NCBI GenBank assembly: GCA_902544065.1
Contig: CACCAS010000004.1
Coordinates: forward strand, 1 to 64,000
Direction of reading: 5' to 3'
Length of the DNA stretch: 64,000 nt
DNA from: an uncultured Pelagibacteraceae bacterium
GTDB taxonomy: Bacteria; Pseudomonadota; Alphaproteobacteria; Pelagibacterales; AG-422-B15
Made by a program: the position numbers and the translations under genes. Positions 19,948-28,932 of this stretch are shown in pieces. The notes under the pieces were generated by a model. It ran no database searches, had not been told where the DNA came from, and saw only the letters and a program-made list of their open reading frames with translations. Position 1 is the stretch's first letter. Each line of letters starts with the position of its first letter.

Positions 19948-20252
19948 TGATTGAACTTAATCAATTTCTAATTTTGTCAGCATTACTCTTCTCAATAGGT
20001 GTCATTGGAATCTTCTTAAATCGAAAGAATGTTATAATCATATTAATGTCAATTGAAATTATTTTATTGGCAGTCAATATAAATTTAATTGCATTTTCAT
20101 ATTTTCTTAATGATTTAACAGGTCAAATATTTTCATTGTTTGTATTAACTGTTGCTGCTGCGGAAGCAGCAATTGGATTAGCTATTTTGGTAATCTATAA
20201 CCGAAATGCTGGCAGTATTGAGATCGAGAAAATAAATACTTTAAAAGGATAA
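19947..20252 (+). CDS. nuoK: NADH-quinone oxidoreductase subunit K
   Basis: NuoK (ND4L) is a small proton-translocation subunit of three helices. The buried glutamates expected of the family are seen in [19 protein letters not shown] and [20 protein letters not shown]. Length is 101 residues, exactly typical. The ATG shares a base with the nuoJ stop codon; nuoL follows after 4 nt. Confidence 0.97.
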   Translation: MIELNQFLILSALLFSIGVIGIFLNRKNVIIILMSIEIILLAVNINLIAFSYFLNDLTGQIFSLFVLTVAAAEAAIGLAILVIYNRNAGSIEIEKINTLKG

Positions 20253-20256
20253 TATA

Positions 20257-22179
20257 ATGGCTCACAGCATTGTAATTTTACCCTTATTAGGATTTCTTAT
20301 CGCGTGTGCATTATCTTTTTTCAAAAAAAATGTCTACATCGATCGTTTAGCTGAGGTTATTACGTGTATATTTATTGTTTTGGCAGCTTTTTTTTCTTTT
20401 TATATTTTCATCGTCAATATAGGAAACCCTAGTGTAGTTACTTTTAAGTTATTTTCATGGATTGAGTCAGGTTCTTTTTCTGCTGATTGGTCTATATATT
20501 TAGATACTGTTACTAGTGTAATGCTTGTAGTTATTACAAGTGTGTCTGCTCTAGTGCACATTTATTCAATCGGATATATGTCACATGATGATAGTAAGCC
20601 CAGATTTATGGGTTATTTATCACTTTTTACATTTGCCATGATCATGCTTGTTACAGCTGATAATTTTTTACAATTATTTTTTGGCTGGGAAGGAGTTGGC
20701 TTAGCTTCATATTTATTAATTGGCTTTTGGTACAAGAAACCTACAGCAAACGCGGCAGCTATAAAGGCATTCATAGTTAATCGCATAGGAGACTTTGGAT
20801 TAGCACTTGGAATTTTTACAATCTTTATTGTTTTTGGAAGTATTGAATATGAAAATGTATTCAAAAGTGCGTCTCAATTTTCAGATGCTAAATTTAGTTT
20901 TATTGGGTATGAAATACATGCTTTAACGTTAATTTGTATTTTTTTATTTATTGGTGCTATGGGAAAATCAGCCCAACTGTTTTTGCACACGTGGCTTCCT
21001 GATGCGATGGAAGGCCCAACTCCTGTTTCAGCATTAATTCATGCTGCGACCATGGTCACTGCTGGTGTTTTTTTAGTAGTAAGATGCTCACCACTTTTTG
21101 ATTTAGCGCCAATCGCAATGGATTTTGTAGTTTTAATCGGGGCAAGTACAGCATTTTTTGCTGCAACTATTGGACTTGTTCAAAACGATATTAAAAGAGT
21201 AATTGCTTATTCAACATGCAGTCAACTTGGGTATATGTTTGTTGCAGCTGGATTAGGCGCTTATGGCGTAGCCATGTTCCATTTGTTTACCCATGCATTT
21301 TTTAAGGCGCTTCTATTTCTTGGGGCAGGTTCTGTTATTCATGCAGTACACGAAGAACAAGATATAAGAAAAATGGGAGGAATAAGTAATTTTGTACCAA
21401 TCACTCAAGTTATGATGATTATCGGAACAATTTCATTAATGGGATTTCCATTTACGTCCGGCTACTATTCAAAGGATGCTATTATTGAAACTGCATATCT
21501 ATCAAATTCAAATTTTGCAGATTATGCTTATATTCTTCTCACTATTGGAGTCGTAATGACCTCTTTTTATTCATGGCGCTTAATGTTCCTTGTTTTTAAT
21601 GGAAAAACAAGAATGGCTGAGGAGGATTACAGAAAAGTCCATGAGTCATCTTCAGTTATGCTGGTACCTCTAATGGTTTTAGCTATTGGCGCTCTTTTTT
21701 TTGGTTTTATATTTAAAAGTTACTTCATAGGCTATAACAGTGATGAATTTTGGAATGGATCCATTGTAATACATCATGAAGATCATCATCATATACCATT
21801 GTTAATTTATTATCTTCCAGCGATTTTAGGTGTCGTTGGATTTATCATTGCCTGGATGATGTATTTACGAAAGTCAAATATTGCTCATAATATCGCTGAA
21901 CTGAATAAGCCTTTATACAATTTTTTACTTAACAAGTGGTATTTTGATGAACTTTACAACATGCTTCTTGTTAAACCAGCAATGCAAATTGGTAAATTGT
22001 TTTGGAAATTAATTGATGGTTATATTATTGATGGTTTTGGGCCAAATGGCCTTGCCTCTTTAGTCAGCCGTATCTCTACGAGAACTAAGCAAATTCAATC
22101 AGGTCTTATTTATCATTACGCATTTGCAATTTTGATTGGCTTATCTTTGATCATAACGCTTATAATTTTTAGGTTCTAA
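20257..22179 (+). CDS. nuoL: NADH-quinone oxidoreductase subunit L
   Basis: NuoL (ND5) is the distal antiporter-like proton pump with the long lateral helix. The 640-residue protein has the core motif FFGWEGVGLASYLLIGFWY with the key glutamate, GAMGKSAQLFLHTWLPDAMEGPTPVSALIHAATMVTAG with the key lysine, and the HL helix ending near the C-terminus (FNLLNKWYFDELYN region). A short His-rich stretch (HHEDHHHIP, about residue 508) lies in a loop before the penultimate helices. Confidence 0.98.
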   Translation: MAHSIVILPLLGFLIACALSFFKKNVYIDRLAEVITCIFIVLAAFFSFYIFIVNIGNPSVVTFKLFSWIESGSFSADWSIYLDTVTSVMLVVITSVSALVHIYSIGYMSHDDSKPRFMGYLSLFTFAMIMLVTADNFLQLFFGWEGVGLASYLLIGFWYKKPTANAAAIKAFIVNRIGDFGLALGIFTIFIVFGSIEYENVFKSASQFSDAKFSFIGYEIHALTLICIFLFIGAMGKSAQLFLHTWLPDAMEGPTPVSALIHAATMVTAGVFLVVRCSPLFDLAPIAMDFVVLIGASTAFFAATIGLVQNDIKRVIAYSTCSQLGYMFVAAGLGAYGVAMFHLFTHAFFKALLFLGAGSVIHAVHEEQDIRKMGGISNFVPITQVMMIIGTISLMGFPFTSGYYSKDAIIETAYLSNSNFADYAYILLTIGVVMTSFYSWRLMFLVFNGKTRMAEEDYRKVHESSSVMLVPLMVLAIGALFFGFIFKSYFIGYNSDEFWNGSIVIHHEDHHHIPLLIYYLPAILGVVGFIIAWMMYLRKSNIAHNIAELNKPLYNFLLNKWYFDELYNMLLVKPAMQIGKLFWKLIDGYIIDGFGPNGLASLVSRISTRTKQIQSGLIYHYAFAILIGLSLIITLIIFRF

Positions 22180-22182
22180 TCA

Positions 22183-23664
22183 ATGAATGAATTACCAATT
22201 TTAAGTATTTTGATTTTACTACCAATAGTTGGGATTTTTTTTATGACTTTGATCAGAAACAATAATGATCAAAGTTCAAATAATCTCAAACATACAGCCT
22301 TATGGATTTCTTTTTTAAATTTTTTAATTTCTCTATACTTATTATTTGCATTTAATCAGCAAGATGTAGGCTTTCAGTTTGAAGAACGTTATTTTTGGAT
22401 TGAAAATGGAATATCTTACCATTTAGGCGTTGATGGCATTTCAATCCTATTCATTGTCCTCACAACAATGCTTGTTCCAATTTGCATCTTAGCTAGTTAT
22501 GACAGCATTAAATTTTCTGTAAAAGAATATTTAATTGCATTTTTAGCTCTTGAAACTTTCATGATAGGTGTCTTTTGTTCTCTTGATCTTGTTTTATTCT
22601 ATTTATTCTTTGAGGGTGGTTTGATACCCATGTTTCTAATTATTGGTATTTGGGGAGGTGAAAGAAGAGTTTACTCAACATTCAAATTTTTCTTATACAC
22701 ACTTGCTGGTTCAGTTTTTATGTTACTAGCTATCATATACATCTTTATTACAGCCGGTACTACAGATGTATCATACTTATTAGATTATAATTTTACACGC
22801 AATGAACAGATTGTTTTATGGCTTGCCTTTTTTGCCTCATTTATGGTTAAAATCCCAATGTGGCCATTTCACACTTGGCTGCCTGATGCCCACGTTGAAG
22901 CCCCTACAGCGGGCTCAGTAATATTAGCTGGAGTTTTATTAAAAATGGCAGGATATGGCTTTATCCGTTTCTCAATAGGCTTTTTCCCAGAAGCCTCAGA
23001 GCTTTTTGCTCCACTCATCTTTACACTCAGTATAGTGGCTATAATTGTTACATCGTTAATAGCATTAGTTCAGGAGGATATGAAAAAGTTAATTGCTTAT
23101 TCCTCTGTAGCACATATGGGATTTGTAACTTTAGGAATTTTTACTTTTACTGTTCAAGGAATTGAAGGAAGTATCATACAAATGATAAGTCACGGTATTG
23201 TTTCCGCTGCATTATTTTTATGTGTTGGTGTTGTTTATGATCGATTGCATACAAGGGAGATTTCTAGATACGGTGGTTTGGTAAATAAAATGCCAATGTA
23301 TGCATTTACATTCATGATTTTTATTTTAGCTAGTCTTGGGTTGCCAGGAACAAGTGGTTTTGTTGGAGAATTTTTAGTATTACTTTCAATATTTAGTATA
23401 AATACATATTTCGCTGTATTTGCCACCACTGGGGTAGTATTAGCCGCAACATATTCTCTGTGGCTCTATCGTAGAATGATTTTTGGTGCCTTGATTAAAG
23501 ATGATTTGTCAGAGATGCTAGATTTAACAAAAAGAGAAATAATTATATTCGTTCCACTGATCACTCTGACAATATTTATTGGTATATATCCAAAACCGGT
23601 TATAGACATTATCGAACCATCAGCAAAAAAAATTGTGAATCAAGTGAATGGTAAATTAAATTAA
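22183..23664 (+). CDS. nuoM: NADH-quinone oxidoreductase subunit M
   Basis: NuoM (ND4) is the middle antiporter-like pump. The 493-residue protein has YLFFEGGLIPMFLIIGIWGGERRVYSTFKFFLYT, with the proton-path glutamate, and FMVKIPMWPFHTWLPDAHVEAPTAGSVILAGVLLKMAGYG, with the conserved lysines. It is separated from nuoL by 3 nt and from nuoN by 4 nt. Confidence 0.98.
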   Translation: MNELPILSILILLPIVGIFFMTLIRNNNDQSSNNLKHTALWISFLNFLISLYLLFAFNQQDVGFQFEERYFWIENGISYHLGVDGISILFIVLTTMLVPICILASYDSIKFSVKEYLIAFLALETFMIGVFCSLDLVLFYLFFEGGLIPMFLIIGIWGGERRVYSTFKFFLYTLAGSVFMLLAIIYIFITAGTTDVSYLLDYNFTRNEQIVLWLAFFASFMVKIPMWPFHTWLPDAHVEAPTAGSVILAGVLLKMAGYGFIRFSIGFFPEASELFAPLIFTLSIVAIIVTSLIALVQEDMKKLIAYSSVAHMGFVTLGIFTFTVQGIEGSIIQMISHGIVSAALFLCVGVVYDRLHTREISRYGGLVNKMPMYAFTFMIFILASLGLPGTSGFVGEFLVLLSIFSINTYFAVFATTGVVLAATYSLWLYRRMIFGALIKDDLSEMLDLTKREIIIFVPLITLTIFIGIYPKPVIDIIEPSAKKIVNQVNGKLN

Positions 23665-23668
23665 TTTA

Positions 23669-25078
23669 ATGGAGAACATTTTACACATAATACCAGAAAT
23701 CTTTATTTTTTGCTCCGCATTAATATTGCTCATTCTTGGATTATTTATAAAAAATATTAAACTTATTAATAATCTAGCTATTCTATCATTACTCATAGCA
23801 GTAGCTCTTGTCATCAATCAACCTTTTCAGTCAATATATTTAAATAGTTACGTCATTGATGAGTTCTCGTCTTTATTTAAAATCATGATCTTCATAGGGT
23901 CGATTGTTACATTAGTAATGTTTGTATCAAGTAGAGAAGACTTGCACATAAATTTATATGAATTTCCCATACTAATCCTATTTTCAACTCTGGGGATGAT
24001 GGTCATGGTGTCTGCAAACGATTTGCTTGCTATGTTTATTGGTCTAGAACTGCAATCACTGAGTCTTTATGTGCTAGCCGCGCTTAATAGAAATAGTCTT
24101 TTGTCATCAGAGGCTGGTATTAAGTATTTTATATTAGGGGCTCTTTCATCGGGTTTATTATTATTTGGAATTTCCTACATCTATGGTTTTTCAGGAAATA
24201 CAAATTTTAACTTGATCGCTGTCAATTACAACTCTGAGAGTCTAGGCCTTTTAATTGGCATAGTTTTTGTGTTAGCAGGTCTTGCATTTAAAGTTTCTGC
24301 GGTTCCTTTCCATATGTGGACTCCAGATGTATATCAAGGCGCTCCGACACCTATAACCGCTTTCTTTGCTCTCGCACCAAAAATTGCTGCTATGGGCTTA
24401 TTGGTAAGGTTTTTATTTAATTCTTTTGGAGAGCTGTATTTGGATTGGCAGCAAATAATATTTTTTATTTCAATTGCATCTATGATGCTTGCTGCGTTTG
24501 CAGCAATTGCCCAAACAAATATTAAAAGACTAATGGCATATAGTTCAATAGGCCATATAGGTTACGCATTAATCGGTATTGCTTGTGTTTCTAGTGAAGG
24601 ATTAAGATCACTTTTGATTTATCTTATGATTTACTTGGTCATGAATATATCTGTATTCACAGTTATACTTAGTTTAAAGAGGAATGATGCATACTTTGAA
24701 AATATATCTGACCTTTCAGGTATGTATAAAAATCATCCATTTACTACTATCTTAGTTGCGTTAATGATGTTTTCTTTAGCAGGTATACCACCTTTAGCTG
24801 GTTTTTTTGGAAAATTTTATATTTTCGTTGCAGCCTTGGAAAGTAACATGGTGTTTCTTGCGGTTGTGGGTATCATAGCAAGTGTTATTAGTGCTTTCTA
24901 TTATCTTCGTATTGTAAAGATAATGTATTTTGATGAACCAAAAGAAGAATTTGATGGTTTGAATATCCGTTCACTTCAAGTTCTGTTCTACCCATCTTCT
25001 TTTTTAGTTATTTTGTTTTTTATATATCCTGCACCAATTATACAGCTTTCAGAATATGCTATAAAATCTTTTTATTAA
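23669..25078 (+). CDS. nuoN: NADH-quinone oxidoreductase subunit N
   Basis: NuoN (ND2) is the antiporter-like pump nearest NuoK. The 469-residue protein has FIGLELQSLSLYVLAALNR and FKVSAVPFHMWTPDVYQGAPTPITAFFALAPKIAAMGLL, both diagnostic. It is the last nuo gene. birA starts 5 nt later, so transcription probably runs on. Confidence 0.97.
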   Translation: MENILHIIPEIFIFCSALILLILGLFIKNIKLINNLAILSLLIAVALVINQPFQSIYLNSYVIDEFSSLFKIMIFIGSIVTLVMFVSSREDLHINLYEFPILILFSTLGMMVMVSANDLLAMFIGLELQSLSLYVLAALNRNSLLSSEAGIKYFILGALSSGLLLFGISYIYGFSGNTNFNLIAVNYNSESLGLLIGIVFVLAGLAFKVSAVPFHMWTPDVYQGAPTPITAFFALAPKIAAMGLLVRFLFNSFGELYLDWQQIIFFISIASMMLAAFAAIAQTNIKRLMAYSSIGHIGYALIGIACVSSEGLRSLLIYLMIYLVMNISVFTVILSLKRNDAYFENISDLSGMYKNHPFTTILVALMMFSLAGIPPLAGFFGKFYIFVAALESNMVFLAVVGIIASVISAFYYLRIVKIMYFDEPKEEFDGLNIRSLQVLFYPSSFLVILFFIYPAPIIQLSEYAIKSFY

Positions 25079-25083
25079 TAGAT

Positions 25084-25818
25084 ATGTTATCTAAATCAGC
25101 AATAATCCATTACGATGTCATTGACAGCACAAACCTTGAAAGCAAGAGACTTATTGATAAAGAAAAAATTTTCTCTCCTACTTGGATTATAGCCAGAAAG
25201 CAAACTGCAGGTAGAGGACGGGGTAATAAAAAATGGGTATCGCAAGAGGGCAATTTACTTGCTTCTTTAGTTCTACCTATTGATTTTCCTCTAGATAGAC
25301 TTCCTTTTTTATCATGCATTGTTGCATTATCTTTGCATCAATGTATTTCAAAAGTGATTACGGATAATAAACTTTTAAAAATAAAATGGCCAAATGATAT
25401 TCTCTATGACAACGCTAAATTAGCAGGAGTACTAATTGAAAACTCTCTCTCTCAAAGCAAAAACTTTTCAATTATAGGAATAGGTATTAACGTTGCGCAC
25501 CATCCAATTATAGATGGAAAAAATACTACATCCTTAAATGCTATAGTGCAGAAGAGTATGAAAACCATGGATTTAATAAAACCTCTGGCAATTATTCTTA
25601 GCGAGTATTTAGAAAAATTAATAAATAATTCAGAAGCTCTTTTAATAGATGAATACAAAAGTAAATGCTGGAATTATAATAAGGCAGTAAAATTTACGAC
25701 AAATGATAAAGTATTAGAGGGAATATTAATTGATATATCTAAAGACTTTGAGATTATTATAAACGCAAATAATAAAAATATTAAATTAAATGCAGGAGAA
25801 TTGTCATTTGACTATTAA
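25084..25818 (+). CDS. birA: Biotin-[acetyl-CoA-carboxylase] ligase
   Basis: BirA attaches biotin to the carrier domain of acetyl-CoA carboxylase and other carboxylases. The 244-residue protein has the catalytic core only: QTAGRGRGNKKWVSQEGNLLASLVLP (biotinyl-AMP loop) and IKWPNDILYDNAKLAGVLIEN, then a small C-terminal domain. The N-terminal helix-turn-helix of the bifunctional E. coli protein is absent, so it should not act as a repressor. Location after nuoN and before coaX and rnj is a common alphaproteobacterial order. Confidence 0.95.
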   Translation: MLSKSAIIHYDVIDSTNLESKRLIDKEKIFSPTWIIARKQTAGRGRGNKKWVSQEGNLLASLVLPIDFPLDRLPFLSCIVALSLHQCISKVITDNKLLKIKWPNDILYDNAKLAGVLIENSLSQSKNFSIIGIGINVAHHPIIDGKNTTSLNAIVQKSMKTMDLIKPLAIILSEYLEKLINNSEALLIDEYKSKCWNYNKAVKFTTNDKVLEGILIDISKDFEIIINANNKNIKLNAGELSFDY

Positions 25819-26590
25819 TGTGAGAACAATTGTAGATATAGGTAATACAAATATCTTATTTGGAAACATTGTTAAAGATGAGCTTATTTCCCAAATGAGA
25901 ATAGAAACATCTGTCATAGTGAATGCTCAAAAAGATAATATGAGCACTGATTTAGTCGAGTTAAAAAATTTTTTATCTGATAGCAAATCAGTTATTATTT
26001 CTGGTGTAGTGCCTAACGCTCAGTATGAATTAACTAATTTTATAAAAAGTATTAGAGATGATTTGAAGATTATTGAACTGAGAACATCTGATCTTGAAAA
26101 GTTTATATCTTTTACTTTAGATAAACCAAGCGAAGTTGGTGATGATAGAATAATCAATGCTATTGCAGCAGTAAAACAATATAAGCCTCCTTTAATTATT
26201 GTTGATTTTGGAACCGCAACAACTTTAGATGTAGTAGATAAAAATGGCAGTTATGCCGGAGGGTTGATATGTCCTGGGGTCAACTTATCCATTAAATCAC
26301 TCTCTGACGGTACTGCTTTATTGCCACAAATTGATTTTAAAAGACCGGCTCAACTTATTGGTAAAGATACAATTCATGCAATGGAATCTGGTATCTATTG
26401 GGGCTATATCAGTCTTATTGAGGGTTTACTTGATAAATTAAAAAAGGAAAATGACTGTTTGAATGCACAAACCATTGCTACAGGCGGTTTATCGAAATTA
26501 TTTGCAAAAGATTTAAATTGCATTAATTATTTTGAAAATGATCTTACTTTGAACGGCCTGATCATAATAAGCAAAAAAATATATGAGTAA
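25808..26590 (+). CDS. coaX: Type III pantothenate kinase
   Basis: CoaX phosphorylates pantothenate, the first step to coenzyme A. Family features are the opening VDIGNTNILFGN (phosphate loop), PSEVGDDRIINAIAA, IIVDFGTATTLDVVDKNGSYAGGLICPG and ATGGLSKLFA. I prefer the TTG at 25808, which has AGGAG at 25794-25798 nine bases upstream and gives 260 residues overlapping birA by 11 nt. GTG at 25820 is the alternative. An ATG at 25790 would put the Shine-Dalgarno inside the gene. Confidence 0.93.
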   Translation: MTINVRTIVDIGNTNILFGNIVKDELISQMRIETSVIVNAQKDNMSTDLVELKNFLSDSKSVIISGVVPNAQYELTNFIKSIRDDLKIIELRTSDLEKFISFTLDKPSEVGDDRIINAIAAVKQYKPPLIIVDFGTATTLDVVDKNGSYAGGLICPGVNLSIKSLSDGTALLPQIDFKRPAQLIGKDTIHAMESGIYWGYISLIEGLLDKLKKENDCLNAQTIATGGLSKLFAKDLNCINYFENDLTLNGLIIISKKIYE

Positions 26591-28250
26591 AAATAGCAGA
26601 CTAGTTTTTCTGCCATTAGGTGGAACTGGAGAAATAGGCATGAACATGAATCTCTATGGTTATGGCAATGAGATTGATGATATGAAATGGCTAATTGTTG
26701 ATGTAGGCATTACTTTCGGAGACGATACAACTCCCGGGGTTGATGTGATATTACCCGACCATGAATTTATAAAAGAAAGAAAAGAAAATCTTCAAGGAAT
26801 AATTATTACTCATGCCCATGAAGACCATGTTGGTGGATTAGCCTATTTATGGCCAGACTTGAAGTGTCCAATATACGCAACTGCATTTACTGCCTCAATA
26901 ATAAGATTAAAGTTTGAGGAGAGGGGTATAAATATTGAAGATAAACTAAATATAGTAGATCTTTCATCTGAAATTCAAATCAAACCATTCGATATTAAAT
27001 TTCAAACACTGACACACTCTATACCAGAGCCAAGTTCATTATTTATTAAGACAAAATTGGGCACCATTTATCACACTGGCGATTGGAAAATTGATGACAA
27101 TCCTATTGTAGGAGAATCAATTGATTTTAATAAATTAAAAGAAAATAGTGATGAAATACTTGCGATGGTTTGTGATTCAACAAACGTTTTAACAAGTGGA
27201 CGCTCAGGTTCAGAATCTACGGTTAGAGGAAATCTTGTGGGTGTTATTAAAAAGTTAAAAAATAGAGTTTTTGTTACATCATTCGCTTCAAATGTTGCAC
27301 GATTAGAAACAATTGCAGCAGCCGCTAAAGAGTCAGGAAGATCACTTGTTGTTTTAGGACGATCAATGCATAGAATGATATCTGTTGCACGGCAAAACGG
27401 AATTTTAGAGGATATAGATGTAATCTTATCGGAAAAGGATGCGGCAAAAAAGAAAAAACATGAGGTTCTCTACCTATGCACGGGCAGTCAAGGGGAACCA
27501 AGGGGCGCAATGATGAGGATATCAAATCAAGATTTTCCGCACATTGATATTGACCAAGATGATTGTGTAATTTTTTCATCAAAAATTATTCCTGGTAATG
27601 AGAAAAAAATATTTAAACTTTTTAATCGCCTTTCTGAACTTGGCGCTGAGGTTATCACTGAATATGATGAAGATATTCATGTTTCAGGACACCCGTGTCT
27701 TGATGAAATGGTAGATATGTATGAACATGTAAAGCCAAAAATATCTGTTCCTGTACATGGAGAGTATAGACATTTGAAAAGACACTCTTCGTTAGCCAAG
27801 GAACTTGGCGTTCAGTTTCCAATGCAAATATCCAATGGTGATATTCTACAACTAGCACCAGGTTCACCTTACATATATGATCAATGTAAATCTGGAAGAC
27901 AGTATTTAGATGGAAACAGACTTGTTGATTATAACAGTAGTCATATTAAAGATAGAAAAAGAATGAGTTATAATGGAGTATTAAATATAACATGTGTTTT
28001 AGACAAAAAAATGAATCTTAAGAACGAGCCTGTTATTTTTTCTAGCGGCATATTAAGTGATGATGAATATGATAGTGACGAAGTAATAAATATTCTTGAA
28101 GAAGAAATTTATAAATTCTTTGATGACAAAAACAATATATCAAAAAAGGAAAAAAAGATTTATCAGAAACTTGAAACTCTCTCTAGAAACCTGATTTATA
28201 AGCACTCTCGTAAAAAACCTTTGACAAACATAAGTATTGTTCATATTTAA
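26583..28250 (+). CDS. rnj: Ribonuclease J
   Basis: RNase J is a beta-CASP metallo-beta-lactamase nuclease with 5' exonuclease and endonuclease activity in RNA maturation and decay. The metal motif HAHEDHVGG (about residue 77) and the further ligands TLTHSIPEPSS and HTGDWKID are present. The beta-CASP part has CDSTN, VFVTSFASNVARL, LCTGSQGEPRGAM and HVSGHPCLDEM. The 555-residue length is standard. It overlaps coaX by 8 nt. Alphaproteobacteria often carry RNase J alongside RNase E. Confidence 0.95.
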   Translation: MSKNSRLVFLPLGGTGEIGMNMNLYGYGNEIDDMKWLIVDVGITFGDDTTPGVDVILPDHEFIKERKENLQGIIITHAHEDHVGGLAYLWPDLKCPIYATAFTASIIRLKFEERGINIEDKLNIVDLSSEIQIKPFDIKFQTLTHSIPEPSSLFIKTKLGTIYHTGDWKIDDNPIVGESIDFNKLKENSDEILAMVCDSTNVLTSGRSGSESTVRGNLVGVIKKLKNRVFVTSFASNVARLETIAAAAKESGRSLVVLGRSMHRMISVARQNGILEDIDVILSEKDAAKKKKHEVLYLCTGSQGEPRGAMMRISNQDFPHIDIDQDDCVIFSSKIIPGNEKKIFKLFNRLSELGAEVITEYDEDIHVSGHPCLDEMVDMYEHVKPKISVPVHGEYRHLKRHSSLAKELGVQFPMQISNGDILQLAPGSPYIYDQCKSGRQYLDGNRLVDYNSSHIKDRKRMSYNGVLNITCVLDKKMNLKNEPVIFSSGILSDDEYDSDEVINILEEEIYKFFDDKNNISKKEKKIYQKLETLSRNLIYKHSRKKPLTNISIVHI

Positions 28251-28255
28251 TTAGA

Positions 28256-28660
28256 ATGATTGGAAAATTAAATCACATAGCAATAGCTGTCCCAAACATC
28301 AATGAAGCCGCTGAGCAGTATAGAAGTATCTTTGGAGCAAAGGTATCTGAGCCAGTAGAACAGCCTGATCATGGTGTTACCACTATATTTATTGATTTGG
28401 GAAATACAAAAATAGAACTCTTACAAGTACTCGGTGAAGACTCTCCTATTGAAAAGTTTATGGATAAAAATCCTAAAGGGGGAATGCATCATATTTGTTT
28501 AGAAGTTGAAGATATTAATCAAGCAGTTGAAAAATTAAATACGCATGATGTTTCTATTACAGGTACTGGCAAGCCAAGAACTGGCGCTCATGGAAAACCC
28601 GTTGTCTTTCTTCATCCAAAAAGCTGCAATGGAACATTAATCGAGCTTGAAGAAGTTTAA
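28256..28660 (+). CDS. mce: Methylmalonyl-CoA epimerase
   Basis: The epimerase interconverts (R)- and (S)-methylmalonyl-CoA in propionyl-CoA breakdown to succinyl-CoA. The 134-residue protein has the vicinal-oxygen-chelate fold with LNHIAIAVPNINEAAEQY (His ligand), DHGVTTIFIDLGNTKIELLQ (Glu ligand) and KGGMHHICLEVEDI (second His). The partner mutase and propionyl-CoA carboxylase are not in the window. Placement between rnj and a small membrane protein gene ahead of proS is conserved in alphaproteobacteria. Confidence 0.94.
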   Translation: MIGKLNHIAIAVPNINEAAEQYRSIFGAKVSEPVEQPDHGVTTIFIDLGNTKIELLQVLGEDSPIEKFMDKNPKGGMHHICLEVEDINQAVEKLNTHDVSITGTGKPRTGAHGKPVVFLHPKSCNGTLIELEEV

Positions 28661-28662
28661 AA

Positions 28663-28932
28663 TTGGGCATAACAGGCTCAATTATTATCTTTCTTCTTAT
28701 ATGGTGGCTTATCTTCTTTTTATCTCTGCCTATAAACATCAACAATTCAAATAAAAAAATACCAATTGAGGGTGAGGACCCTGGAGCCCCCAATAATCCA
28801 CAGATATTTAAGAAATTTCTAATCACAACATTTGTTTCAGTAATTATCTGGTTTATCATATACTTTTTTCTTAATAATGATGGTTTTTTGATGTTTATCT
28901 TAAAGCTTTTTTATATGAATGAAGTTATCTAA
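28663..28932 (+). CDS. Small two-helix membrane protein, DUF1467-like
   Basis: The 89-residue product has two hydrophobic helices (about 3-22 and 52-70) linked by a short polar loop with GEDPGAPNNPQIFKKF. This matches the DUF1467 pattern of small proteins found between mce and proS in alphaproteobacteria. The function is unknown. It starts with TTG two bases after mce and its 3' end overlaps the proS start by 14 nt, which supports translation. The TTG start is an inference. Confidence 0.78.
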   Translation: MGITGSIIIFLLIWWLIFFLSLPININNSNKKIPIEGEDPGAPNNPQIFKKFLITTFVSVIIWFIIYFFLNNDGFLMFILKLFYMNEVI

